From: Deferribacter thermophilus
Lineage (GTDB): Bacteria > Chrysiogenota > Deferribacteres > Deferribacterales > Deferribacteraceae
DNA: 64,000 nucleotides
NCBI RefSeq assembly: GCF_049472675.1
Contig: NZ_JAPNXM010000010.1
Location: 1-64,000 of the forward strand
Reading direction: 5' to 3'
This document shows positions 37,736 to 45,850 of the stretch, piece after piece; positions within the stretch are counted from its first letter, which is position 1; each line of letters starts with the position of its first letter. Below the pieces are notes generated by a model that had not been told where the DNA came from, did not search any database, and saw only the letters and a program-made list of their open reading frames with translations. The translations under genes and the position numbers were made by a program.

Positions 37736-38962
37736 ATGTTGATAGAAATAGTTTTAGGGGTATTATCTTTCACATTTATTATTTTGATTCTTGTAGTTGT
37801 TATTTTATATGCAAGAAGTAAGCTTGTTCAAACAGGCGAAGTAAAAATTTATATAAATGATGAAAAAGAACCATTAGTTACACAAAAAGGTGGTAAGCTT
37901 TTATTTGCATTGGCTGAAAATGGGATTTATTTATCTTCTGCTTGTGGTGGCCAGGGAACATGTGGTTTGTGTAAAGTGAAGGTGTTGGAAGGTGGCGGTG
38001 ATATCCTCCCTACTGAGCTTTCACATATCTCAAAAAGAGAAGAAAAGGAAGGTGTAAGACTTAGTTGTCAGGTGACAGTTAAAAATGACCTAAAAATTGA
38101 GGTATCTCCTGATGTTTTTGGTGCAAAACAGCTTGAGTGTGAAGTGATTTCAAACAAAAATTTGGCTACTTTTATTAAAGAGCTGGTTTTAAAGATCCCT
38201 GAAGGTGTTGATTTTGATTTCAAAGCAGGTGGTTTTATTCAAGTGTGGGTACCACCTTATACTGCTTATTTCAAAGATTTTGATATAGACGAAGAATATA
38301 GAGAAGATTGGGAAAAAGCTGGCTTATTTGAACTTGTATCCAAAGTAGATGAGCCTGTTGTAAGAGCTTATTCTATGGCAAACTACCCCTTAGAAAAGGG
38401 GATAATAATGCTCAATGTGAGAATTGCAACTCCACCTCAAAATAGAAAAGATATTCCACCTGGTAAAGGGTCTTCATATATTTTTAGTTTAAAACCTGGA
38501 GATAAAGTAACCGTTTCGGGCCCTTATGGTGAGTTTTTTGTAAAAGATACAGATAATGAAATGGTTTTTATCGGTGGTGGTGCTGGTATGGCACCAATGC
38601 GTTCTCATATTTTTGATCAATTAAAAAGGGTAAAAACAAAAAGAAAAATGACATTTTGGTATGGTGCAAGAAGCAAGAGAGAGCTTTTTTATGTGGAAGA
38701 TTTTGATAGGCTTGCAAAAGAGCATGATAACTTTGAATGGTTTATAGCATTATCAGATCCTCTGCCAGGGGATAACTGGGATGGTTTTACTGGGTATATA
38801 CATCAGGTTGTTTATGAAAATTATTTGAAAAATCATCCTGCTCCTGAAGATTGTGAATATTATTTGTGCGGTCCACCTGTTATGATTGATGCTGTATTAA
38901 AGATGCTTGATTCTCTAGGGGTTGAGAGAGAAAATATCCTTTTTGATGATTTTGGAGGATAA
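37736..38962 (+). CDS. nqrF: Na+-translocating NADH:quinone reductase subunit F
   Basis: 408 residues. One N-terminal helix, then a plant-type 2Fe-2S ferredoxin domain with CGGQGTCGLC and a fourth cysteine in LSCQV, then FAD (RAYSMANYP) and NADH-binding (GGGAGMAP, CGPPVMIDA) domains. It takes electrons from NADH on the cytoplasmic side. Last of the classical nqr genes; a tiny Cys-rich gene follows after 1 bp. Confidence 0.97.
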   Translation: MLIEIVLGVLSFTFIILILVVVILYARSKLVQTGEVKIYINDEKEPLVTQKGGKLLFALAENGIYLSSACGGQGTCGLCKVKVLEGGGDILPTELSHISKREEKEGVRLSCQVTVKNDLKIEVSPDVFGAKQLECEVISNKNLATFIKELVLKIPEGVDFDFKAGGFIQVWVPPYTAYFKDFDIDEEYREDWEKAGLFELVSKVDEPVVRAYSMANYPLEKGIIMLNVRIATPPQNRKDIPPGKGSSYIFSLKPGDKVTVSGPYGEFFVKDTDNEMVFIGGGAGMAPMRSHIFDQLKRVKTKRKMTFWYGARSKRELFYVEDFDRLAKEHDNFEWFIALSDPLPGDNWDGFTGYIHQVVYENYLKNHPAPEDCEYYLCGPPVMIDAVLKMLDSLGVERENILFDDFGG

Positions 38963-38963
38963 T

Positions 38964-39095
38964 GTGTTAGATTATATAATTTTTGTAGTAATAGTAACTT
39001 TTGTATTTTTTATTTTCATAATGTTTATGAAGAATAAGAATAAAGGTGGTTGCTGTTCTCATACTGGTGATAGTTGTTCTTGTAATAAAGAATAA
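38964..39095 (+). CDS. NqrM-like short Cys-rich membrane protein (43 aa)
   Basis: A GTG-started open frame of 43 codons with GGAGG 5 bp upstream, beginning 1 bp after the nqrF stop. One hydrophobic helix (about residues 4-22) is followed by a basic KNKNKGG turn and a tail with four cysteines (CC, SC, SC). The layout matches the DUF539/NqrM and FeoB-associated Cys-rich families. NqrM is known to be needed for maturation of the intramembrane iron centre of Nqr in Vibrio, so this is a good candidate for the same job. It is shorter than Vibrio NqrM. Confidence 0.75.
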   Translation: MLDYIIFVVIVTFVFFIFIMFMKNKNKGGCCSHTGDSCSCNKE

Positions 39096-39135
39096 TTTAT
39101 AATATTAATTTCATTATTTCTTTAAAGGGGGGCTT

Positions 39136-40170
39136 ATGAATATCCTTGTTACTGGTGGAGCTGGTTATATTGGTAGTCATGTAGTAAAGGAGATTCTTGA
39201 GAAAAGATCTGATAATGTTGTTATCCTTGATAATTTTTCGACAGGTAGTAGAAGAAATACTGATACTTTGAAAAAAATTGATGTGAATGGTAGATTAAAA
39301 ATAATTGAGGCTGATTTATCCAATTTTAGTTTAGTAGAGGGGATTTTTAAATCATATTATTTTGATGCAATAATACATTTTGCAGCAAGCATTATTGTAC
39401 CAGAAAGTGTGGAAAACCCTCTCAAATATTATATGAATAATACTGTAAATACGACAAATTTGATTAGACTGGCAAATAATTATGGGGTCAAAAGATTTAT
39501 ATTTTCTTCCACAGCTGCAGTTTATGGAGAGCCTGAAGAGGTACCAGTAAAAGAGACGACGATTTTAAGTCCGATAAACCCTTACGGTATGAGTAAATTA
39601 ATGAGCGAGAGAGTGCTTATCGATACTGCAAAGGCAAATAACGATTTTAAATATGTGATTTTAAGGTACTTTAATGTGGCTGGTGCAGATATGAACAATG
39701 CAAAAACAATAGAGGATATAAATCCTCGAATTGGTCAGGCATTTCCTGAAGCGACACATTTGATAAAAGTGGCAGCTGAAACAGCTACAGGGAAAAGGGA
39801 TAAAATCTATATTTTTGGTGATGATTACGATACAAAAGATGGTACATGTATCAGAGATTATATTCATGTCGATGATCTTGCAATGGCTCACTTGCAGGCA
39901 CTTGATTATTTAAATGAGAATGAGAGTGATATTTTTAATTGTGGATATGGTCATGGTTATACGGTAAAAGAGGTTATAAATACAATGAAGAAGGTCAGTG
40001 GAGTTGATTTTAAAGTGGGAATAACTGGTAGAAGAGCTGGTGATCCATCAAAATTGATCGCTGATAATAGCAAAATTTTAAATAAACTTGGGTGGCAGCC
40101 AAAATTTGATAATTTAGAGTTGATTTGTAAAAGTGCTTTTGAGTGGGAAAAGAGATTAGATTTAGCTTGA
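39136..40170 (+). CDS. galE: UDP-glucose 4-epimerase
   Basis: 344-residue extended SDR. NAD motif GGAGYIGSH at the N-terminus, STAAVYGEP with the catalytic serine/threonine, YGMSK with Tyr and Lys, and the substrate segment YFNVAGAD. It interconverts UDP-glucose and UDP-galactose, feeding cell-surface glycans. Its own gene, 40 bp after the nqrM-like frame, just before tRNA-Leu. A related UDP-sugar epimerase function is possible but GalE fits best. Confidence 0.92.
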   Translation: MNILVTGGAGYIGSHVVKEILEKRSDNVVILDNFSTGSRRNTDTLKKIDVNGRLKIIEADLSNFSLVEGIFKSYYFDAIIHFAASIIVPESVENPLKYYMNNTVNTTNLIRLANNYGVKRFIFSSTAAVYGEPEEVPVKETTILSPINPYGMSKLMSERVLIDTAKANNDFKYVILRYFNVAGADMNNAKTIEDINPRIGQAFPEATHLIKVAAETATGKRDKIYIFGDDYDTKDGTCIRDYIHVDDLAMAHLQALDYLNENESDIFNCGYGHGYTVKEVINTMKKVSGVDFKVGITGRRAGDPSKLIADNSKILNKLGWQPKFDNLELICKSAFEWEKRLDLA

Positions 40171-40182
40171 TTATTATATTTG

Positions 40183-40211
40183 TTGACAAGGGGTACTAAA
40201 ATACATATATG
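40183..40211 (+). promoter_or_regulatory. Promoter of tRNA-Leu
   Basis: TTGACA (40183-40188), a 17-bp spacer and TATATG (40206-40211), then the tRNA 12 bp downstream. Consensus -35 with acceptable -10. Confidence 0.6.
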
Positions 40212-40222
40212 TTTTTTGTTTC

Positions 40223-40311
40223 GCCCAAGTGGTGGAATTGGTAGACACGCAGGATTCAGGATCCTGTGGCCGTAAAAGGCCGTGGGGGTTCGAGTCCCCC
40301 CTTGGGCACCA
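40223..40311 (+). tRNA. tRNA-Leu (anticodon CAG)
   Basis: Complete class II tRNA of 89 nt including encoded CCA. The acceptor stem GCCCAAG pairs with CTTGGGC; the anticodon stem CAGGA/TCCTG holds the loop TTCAGGA with anticodon CAG. A long variable arm (GGCC...GGCC) and a T-arm GGGGG TTCGAGT CCCCC are present. It marks the boundary between conserved chromosome and the accessory region. Confidence 0.97.
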
Positions 40312-40542
40312 TTATTTTCAAATATAAAGCTATTTATATCCTTTGTTTAAACATCATTAGTTAACAGAATTTCAAGTGGTCTAATAAGTTAGTTTAGGAA
40401 ATGTATAAAATTTTTTATATTTATAAAAATTTATTGCGAGCAAAATGATAAAATGATAAAATATTAGTAAATTAACCGTTATTTGGTAAACGATAATCGA
40501 GTAACGATTTTGTTGGGGGGCTAAATAAAGTAGGGGGATGTT

Positions 40543-40797
40543 ATGAAGAAATTCTTATTTTTAATGATTTTCATCTTTATTTCTTCTGTTTTATTTGCAA
40601 AAATAAATATAAATACTGCCACAAAAGAGGAGTTGATGAGTTTAAAAGGTTTAGGGAAGAAAAAGGCTGAAGCTATAATTGAGAGGAGGGAGAAAAAACC
40701 ATTTAATAGTATCGAGGAACTATTAGAGATAAAAGGGGTAGGTAAAAGGTTTTTAGAAAAGAACAAAGACAATATTTGCGTAGGCTCTGATTGCTAA
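40543..40797 (+). CDS. ComEA-like helix-hairpin-helix protein
   Basis: 84 residues: a signal peptide (about 1-19), then ININTATKEELMSLKGLGKKKAEAII and a second HhH (IEELLEIKGVGKRFLE). This is the DNA-binding module of ComEA, without its usual N-terminal membrane-anchor and linker. Such short exported HhH proteins can bind incoming DNA in the periplasm. Two cysteines near the C-terminus (ICVGSDC) could form a disulfide. Isolated gene. Confidence 0.85.
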   Translation: MKKFLFLMIFIFISSVLFAKININTATKEELMSLKGLGKKKAEAIIERREKKPFNSIEELLEIKGVGKRFLEKNKDNICVGSDC

Positions 40798-41376
40798 TTT
40801 AATAAATAGAGCCCCCCATTTTTTTATAACAATGGATAAACTATGATAAATGAAAAATAGATTTAATTAAAAAAAGTTGAGGATGTTGTGCAATAGGCTA
40901 ACATGTTGATAGTTATTACATCATAAGATTGCTTCGCTACGCTCGCAATGACAGCAATTTTGGGTCATTGCGACTCCGCCATTTAGTAGCAATTTTAAGC
41001 TTAAAGCTTTTTATGTGTAAAATATTTGCATATAGTTTTAAATATTTGAAGCTTAATGGCGGGGGAAGCAATGTGGGACTTTTGCAGATATTTTTAATAG
41101 TAGCAAATATCATGTTGAGATAGAATAAGATTAAAAAATGAGTATATGAAGAATTTTGTATTAGGTGGTGGTAGTGTATTGACATAGTGTTTTTGTCATA
41201 AATGTAGGGTTTATTTGGATTTTTTATATAATAATGGCTTACAATATAATTAAAAAGAAATTAAAATATCAGTAATAAACAAATTTATGTTATAATTGTT
41301 TTGAAGGTAATCATTGACAGGTAAGTAGTTGGTTTATATACTAAATTGTATAATAGATGCTAAAGGTACGTTTAAT
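40798..41376. other. Intergenic stretch between comEA-like gene and mntA
   Basis: About 580 bp without a convincing gene. It contains the palindromic repeat at 40926-41073, then AT-rich DNA with a TATAAT (41291-41296) that may be the -10 of the toxin-antitoxin operon. The -35 is unclear. Confidence 0.5.
40926..41073. repeat. REP/MITE-like palindromic element
   Basis: Two nested structures. First, GCAATGAC (40945-40952) pairs with GTCATTGC (40964-40971), the stem of the widespread 'GATTGCTTCGC...GCAATGAC' type of bacterial palindrome. Second, a larger imperfect inverted repeat pairs 40967-40985 (core GCCATT) with 41054-41073 (core AATGGC and GCAAT). It is GC-richer than its surroundings. Non-coding. 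Confidence 0.7.
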
Positions 41377-41730
41377 ATGAAATTTTCAACAATATTATTA
41401 GATCAAACTTTAAAAAAAAAGAGATATGAACAGGAAGAGTTGCGCAAACAAACTCTAAAAAAATTAGATAAAATACTTCATGAAATGTCAAAAATTATAC
41501 CTTTTAGGGGTGCTTACATTTTTGGTTCTATAACAAAGCCTTATCAATTTACCAGAGAATCCGATGTGGATATAGCTTTTTTGGGGTTGGATGATTGTGA
41601 CTTTTTTAGAGCAATGTCTATTTTATCAATAAAATTAAAGAGAGATGTGGATATTGTACAGCTAGAACATCATAGGATAAAAGATAAAATTATTAGGGAT
41701 GGAATAAAGTGGAAAAAGAGTTATTTATAA
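41377..41730 (+). CDS. MntA-like nucleotidyltransferase antitoxin
   Basis: About 117 residues from the internal ATG (MKFSTILL), which has a plausible ribosome site; an upstream TTG would add 16 residues. The Pol-beta minimal nucleotidyltransferase motif is seen as FGS...SDVDIAF (GS-x11-DxD, one residue longer than the common GSx10DxD) with a third acidic residue in KRDVDIV. In MntA-HepT modules MntA adenylylates and so neutralises HepT. The partner gene overlaps by 22 bp and contains the HepT motif, so the assignment is strong. Confidence 0.85.
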   Translation: MKFSTILLDQTLKKKRYEQEELRKQTLKKLDKILHEMSKIIPFRGAYIFGSITKPYQFTRESDVDIAFLGLDDCDFFRAMSILSIKLKRDVDIVQLEHHRIKDKIIRDGIKWKKSYL

Positions 41731-42191
41731 TTTTAAAGTCTGAAATAAATGCACAACTTGGTGAAATCGAAAAAATTTATAAGAAATTGCAAGAGAGAGA
41801 AAGTTCAAATGATAGATTTTCATTAGAAGCAGTTGCGTATCAATTACATAATTTATACTGTGCTTATGAAGATTTGTTTAAAATAGTGGCTAGAACCTTT
41901 GAAAATAATATTACAGATCCATCACAATTTCATATAGAGTTATTAAAAAGGATGGCTATCTCAATTGAAGGAGTAAGGCCTAACATGATTTCTGAGAAAA
42001 CTTTCAAGTTACTCAATAACTTAAGGGGTTTTAGGCATTTTTTTAGACATGCATATTCTTATGAACTTGATGACAGGAAAATAAAAATTGTATTAGAAGA
42101 TGCTTATAAAGTAAAAGATTTATTTAAAAATGACTTAGAAAAATTTTTATCAATGCTTAATGATACCTCAAATGAAAAACTATGTGAATAA
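41709..42191 (+). CDS. HepT-like toxin (HEPN RNase)
   Basis: 160 residues, mostly helical. The HEPN RNase motif R-x4-H-x-Y is perfect (RHFFRHAY, about residue 110) and is the site AMPylated by MntA on the tyrosine. GTG start overlapping mntA, so the pair is translationally coupled. It would cleave RNA when the antitoxin is lost. This is the larger HepT subtype with a helical N-terminal extension. Confidence 0.86.
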   Translation: MEKELFIILKSEINAQLGEIEKIYKKLQERESSNDRFSLEAVAYQLHNLYCAYEDLFKIVARTFENNITDPSQFHIELLKRMAISIEGVRPNMISEKTFKLLNNLRGFRHFFRHAYSYELDDRKIKIVLEDAYKVKDLFKNDLEKFLSMLNDTSNEKLCE

Positions 42192-42193
42192 AC

Positions 42194-42357
42194 CTTGAAT
42201 AGTTAAAACGTTGAATCGTTGAAATGTTAGAACGTTGAAACGTTGGAAAGTTAAAACGTTAAAACGTAGAACGTATAACGTTGAACCTATAACCTATAAC
42301 CCTACTAGGAAGCCGTTGATCGAAAACCGGATACTGAATATCGGAAAACGTTAAAAC
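42194..42357. repeat. Heptamer/octamer repeat array with 45-bp conserved motif
   Basis: Degenerate units GTTAAAAC, GTTGAAAC (8 bp), then GTAGAAC, CTATAAC (7 bp), followed at 42313-42357 by a 45-bp unit beginning CCGTT. That unit recurs with 40 of 45 matches at 43778-43822. All in one orientation; no coding sequence. Confidence 0.85.
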
Positions 42358-42381
42358 TAAATACATGTTTTGTAGAAAATA

Positions 42382-42417
42382 TTGACTTGTGTTCCGAAAA
42401 AGTATAGTATTTTTCGG
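42382..42417 (+). promoter_or_regulatory. Promoter with palindromic operator for DUF4143 gene
   Basis: TTGACT (42382-42387) and TAGTAT (42405-42410) are 17 bp apart. The -10 is embedded in a perfect inverted repeat CCGAAAAA (42394-42401) and TTTTTCGG (42410-42417), so a dimeric repressor there would block transcription. Repressor unknown. Confidence 0.55.
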
Positions 42418-42449
42418 AGAATATTCCTGAAAAAGTATAGGGGAAGTTG

Positions 42450-43718
42450 GTGAAAAAAAGGGAAATTTTTGAAACATTAGAAAAACAGATAACAAATAAC
42501 AAAGCTACCATTCTCATTGGACCAAGGCAAGTTGGAAAAACAACATTAATGAAACAATTATATGAAAAGTATAAAATTAATTATCCATCTTTATTTTTGG
42601 ATCTTGATATTTTTTCAAACTATGAAAAAGTAAGCACTTATGAAAATTGTATTAATACATTGAAATTAAATGGTTATAAGGAAAATAGTGGAACAAAGTT
42701 TTTGTTATTCCTTGATGAATTCCAAAGATACAGTAATATTGGTAAAATAATAAAAAATATTGTAGATAATCATCCTGATATAAAGATTTATGCTTCTGGT
42801 TCTTCTAGCCTTGAAATTAGAAATAATATACAGGAAAGTTTAGCTGGGAGAAAGAGAGTTTTTTATATTTATCCTTTGAGTTTTAAAGAATATCTACATT
42901 TTATTGGCAGAGATGATTTGATTATAAAAATTGAAAATTTGTCTGAAATAAAATCAGATTCACTTACAGAGTTAATTCCTGAGCTTTATAATGAGCTAAA
43001 TAATTTTCTGATATATGGTGGATATCCAGAAGTTGTTCTTACTAAATGTAGTGAAAAAAGAGATGTTTTATCATCTATTTTTGATTTATATGTAAAAAAA
43101 GATTTGGTGGATTTCTTAAATTTTGATAAAGTGAAAAATGTAAAAATGATGATAGATTTTCTTGCAGTTAATAATGGCCAGCAAGTAAGCTATAATCGAT
43201 TATCTCAAATATGTGGGTTGGATGATAAAACTGTCAAAAATTATTTAGAGATTTTGAAAGAAACCTTTTTAATAAAAATAAATACTCCTTGGTATACTAA
43301 TAAAAATAAAGAATTAGTCAAAATGCCAAAAGTCTATTTTTTAGATAACGGAGTTAGAAATTTTTTTATAAATAATTTTAATCCTCCTGAAATTAGGGAG
43401 GATTCATCCTATTTGTTTGAAGGATATGTTATTTCTGAGCTACTGAAATTAGGTTATTCTGATAGTCAAATTAAATTTTGGAGAACAAAGAATAAACATG
43501 AGGTGGATATTATTATAGAAGTTGAAGGAAAAGTGATCCCTGTTGAAGTAAAGTATAAAAAAAATTTAAAAAAATCGGATTTTTTATCACTTAAGAATTT
43601 TTTGGAAAATTATCCCTATTATAGTCCTGCCTATTTAGTAAATCTTAGGAATAATAAGGTAGAAATGAGCGGTATTAGATTCATATCACCATTTGAGTTA
43701 AGAACGTTGAAAAGTTAA
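42450..43718 (+). CDS. AAA ATPase with DUF4143 (ATP-binding protein)
   Basis: About 422 residues. Walker A GPRQVGKTT (about residue 24), Walker B LLFLDEFQR, sensor GSSSLEI, an arginine finger region (LAGRKR), a winged-helix-like middle and a C-terminal DUF4143 domain. The C-terminal EVDIII...VEVKYKK resembles a PD-(D/E)xK nuclease core. The cellular role of the family is not established; members are common in mobile regions. GTG start with AGGGGA upstream; an adjacent TTG is an alternative. Its last codons (RTLKS) run into the heptamer array. Confidence 0.85.
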   Translation: MKKREIFETLEKQITNNKATILIGPRQVGKTTLMKQLYEKYKINYPSLFLDLDIFSNYEKVSTYENCINTLKLNGYKENSGTKFLLFLDEFQRYSNIGKIIKNIVDNHPDIKIYASGSSSLEIRNNIQESLAGRKRVFYIYPLSFKEYLHFIGRDDLIIKIENLSEIKSDSLTELIPELYNELNNFLIYGGYPEVVLTKCSEKRDVLSSIFDLYVKKDLVDFLNFDKVKNVKMMIDFLAVNNGQQVSYNRLSQICGLDDKTVKNYLEILKETFLIKINTPWYTNKNKELVKMPKVYFLDNGVRNFFINNFNPPEIREDSSYLFEGYVISELLKLGYSDSQIKFWRTKNKHEVDIIIEVEGKVIPVEVKYKKNLKKSDFLSLKNFLENYPYYSPAYLVNLRNNKVEMSGIRFISPFELRTLKS

Positions 43719-43858
43719 AACGTTAGAACGTTAAAACGTAGAACGTAGAACGTAGAACCTAGAACCTTGAACTGGAACCGTTAATCGAAAACCGGATAAC
43801 GAATATACGAAAACGTTAAAACGTTAAAATGTTAAAATGTTAAAATGTTAAAATGTTT
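43701..43858. repeat. Heptamer/octamer repeat array
   Basis: Begins inside the last codons of the DUF4143 gene: GTTAAAAC-type octamers, then GTAGAAC heptamers, the 45-bp motif at 43778-43822, then octamers drifting to GTTAAAAT. Same order as the array at 42194. Confidence 0.87.
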
Positions 43859-43870
43859 GTAAGTTTAACA

Positions 43871-43901
43871 TTGACTTTTGACAGATTATGCCTATTATAA
43901 T
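43871..43901 (+). promoter_or_regulatory. Promoter for second DUF4143 gene
   Basis: TTGACT at 43871-43876 with TATTAT at 43893-43898 (16-bp spacer), overlapping a consensus TATAAT at 43896-43901. Placed about 30 bp before the gene, directly after the repeat array. Confidence 0.6.
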
Positions 43902-43931
43902 ATTAAAAAAGGGAGTTAGTTCACTGAAATT

Positions 43932-45071
43932 ATGTTAATTAGGAGAACAATTCAAAAAGAAATAGAGAAAAGACTATTTAAAGGGAAAGCGATTATAATT
44001 TATGGTGCAAGACAAGTAGGTAAGACTACGCTTGTAAAACAAATTGCTGATAAATACAAGAATAATAGTATTTATTTAAATTGTGATGAGCCTGATATTA
44101 GAGATAAGCTTTTTAATAAAACATCAACAGAACTAAAACAACTTATAGGCAATAAAAAATTGGTTATTATTGATGAAGCGCAAAGAGTAAAAGATATTGG
44201 TATAACACTAAAACTTATAGTAGATAATTTTAAACAAATTCAAGTTATTGCTACTGGTTCATCGTCTTTTGACCTATCAAATGACATTTCTGAACCGCTT
44301 ACTGGTAGAAAATATGAGTTTTTTTTACCTCCTTTTTCAATAGAAGAGTTACGAGAAATTTACTCTGATATAGAGTTAAATAGAATACTGGAAAACATGA
44401 TAATTTATGGGTTGTATCCTGAGATTATTTTAAATAGTGAAGATAGAGAAATAAATTTGAAATCTCTAACAGATTCTTATTTGTTTAAAGATGTATTGAT
44501 GTATCAAAATATTAAAAATCCAGATATCTTACGAAGGTTATTGCAAGCTTTAGCGTTGCAAATTGGTAATGAAGTATCATACACAGAGCTATCAAAACTT
44601 TTAGGTATTGATAAAAAAACGGTTGAATCATATATAAATATCCTTGAGCAAGCATTTATTATTTTTAGGTTAAATCCATTTAGCAGTAACTTAAGAAAAG
44701 AGCTCAAAAAATTAAGAAAAATTTACTTTTATGATACAGGGATAAGGAATGCTTTAATTAATAATTTTAACCCGTCTTATTTGAGACAAGATTGGGGAGC
44801 GTTGTGGGAAAATTTTGTGATTGTTGAAAGAATTAAATATTTGAAGAACCATCTTGTAAATAAAAGTTATTTTTTCTGGCGTAATATTTATAAACAAGAA
44901 GTTGATTATTTAGAGATTGGGAGTGATAAAATTTGTGCTTTTGAAATAAAGTGGAAGAAGAGTAGATCGAAATTACCAAATATGTTTAATGACTTATATC
45001 CTAATAATGAGTTGATTTTGGTAAATAAGGATAATTTTTTAGATGTGATATACGATAAATTAGATCGTTAA
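43932..45071 (+). CDS. AAA ATPase with DUF4143 (second copy)
   Basis: 379 residues. Walker A GARQVGKTT, Walker B LVIIDEAQR, GSSSFDL sensor, LTGRK, and a C-terminal part with QEVDYLEI and AFEIKWKK, again nuclease-like. A diverged paralogue of the preceding gene, not a recent duplicate. Its stop codon sits at the first unit of a repeat array. The 3' end of this gene with its array recurs as a remnant near 51.6 kb. Confidence 0.86.
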   Translation: MLIRRTIQKEIEKRLFKGKAIIIYGARQVGKTTLVKQIADKYKNNSIYLNCDEPDIRDKLFNKTSTELKQLIGNKKLVIIDEAQRVKDIGITLKLIVDNFKQIQVIATGSSSFDLSNDISEPLTGRKYEFFLPPFSIEELREIYSDIELNRILENMIIYGLYPEIILNSEDREINLKSLTDSYLFKDVLMYQNIKNPDILRRLLQALALQIGNEVSYTELSKLLGIDKKTVESYINILEQAFIIFRLNPFSSNLRKELKKLRKIYFYDTGIRNALINNFNPSYLRQDWGALWENFVIVERIKYLKNHLVNKSYFFWRNIYKQEVDYLEIGSDKICAFEIKWKKSRSKLPNMFNDLYPNNELILVNKDNFLDVIYDKLDR

Positions 45072-45197
45072 AACGTTGAAAAGTTAGAAAGTTGGAACGT
45101 TAAAACGTTAAAACGTTGGCACGTTGAAACGTGTAAACGTTAAAACGTAGAACGTAGAACGTAGAACGTAGAACGTAGAACTTAACACTTAACACTC
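45069..45197. repeat. Heptamer/octamer repeat array
   Basis: Octamers (GTTAAAAC, GTTGAAAA) pass into five near-perfect GTAGAAC heptamers and then CTTAACA heptamers. It starts over the stop codon of the DUF4143 gene. Part of it recurs at 51734. Confidence 0.88.
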
Positions 45198-45480
45198 TTA
45201 TCAATCTAAGTTAATTTCCACTTGACTTTTTTAATGATATATTTTAAAAACTCAAGCTGTTGTTTGATGATTGGGTTGTATTGGGGAGGAATTTGTTATA
45301 TTATATACACAAGTAAGCTAAACAGTATAATTGTATGTTGATGATAGTATTGTTGTACTCAAATCTGGTACTTTTTTTAAGCCACTCTGAGAGGTGGCAT
45401 TGGCGGTAGCCTGCCCTGGTTTGGGGGTTGGTTAGTTAATAGTTAGTTTTGATTAATTACAGGTTAGTTGTGGTTAATTG

Positions 45481-45615
45481 ATGGTTGATTGGAATGAGTT
45501 AATTGTTTGGCAAGAAAGCCATAATTTTGTTTTAGATATTTATAAATTAACATCAAAATTTCCTAAAGAAGAAATTTATGGATTAGTTATCCAAATACGC
45601 AGAGCTGCAAGCTAA
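45481..45615 (+). pseudogene. Truncated four-helix-bundle (S23) gene
   Basis: 44 codons of an S23-family protein (VWQESHNFVLDIYKLTSKF, then QIRRAAS) ending in TAA where complete relatives continue for another 75 residues. Flanked by short complementary arms: GGTTAGTT at 45430-45437 and AACTAACC at 45632-45639. So it is a deleted version of the S23 elements seen downstream. Confidence 0.8.
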
Positions 45616-45850
45616 CAATTAATTAACGATGAACTAACCTCATGACTGATTTCCCATTTTTATGTTGAACCAGGACTTCTCCATTGTTTTATGGGCTTGC
45701 AACGGTGGTATATAAAGATATATTAAAAAGAGGTGACTTTGGAATTCAGAATGCAAGGCCATCCATTGAGGCTGTTTATAGGATTAGAAACTTCAAGTAC
45801 ATTAGATTTACAGATTGAGAGTATCCGTTGGAAGAGGAGAAGTTAAATAA
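45616..45850 (+). pseudogene. Unidentified gene remnant
   Basis: Between the S23 remnant and the antitoxin-like gene an open stretch without start codon translates to a peptide ending NFKYIRFTD, with KRGDFGIQNARPSIEAVYR before it. It looks like the C-terminus of a real protein, but I do not recognise the family. Repeated exactly in copy 2. Confidence 0.4.

Noticed and set aside
40480..40542. Riboswitch before the comEA-like gene
   Set aside because: G-rich runs and a short CGTTA/TAACG dyad are present, but no known aptamer core could be matched.
42194..45197. CRISPR array
   Set aside because: The repeats are 7-8 bp, degenerate and contiguous, with no unique spacers and no cas genes.
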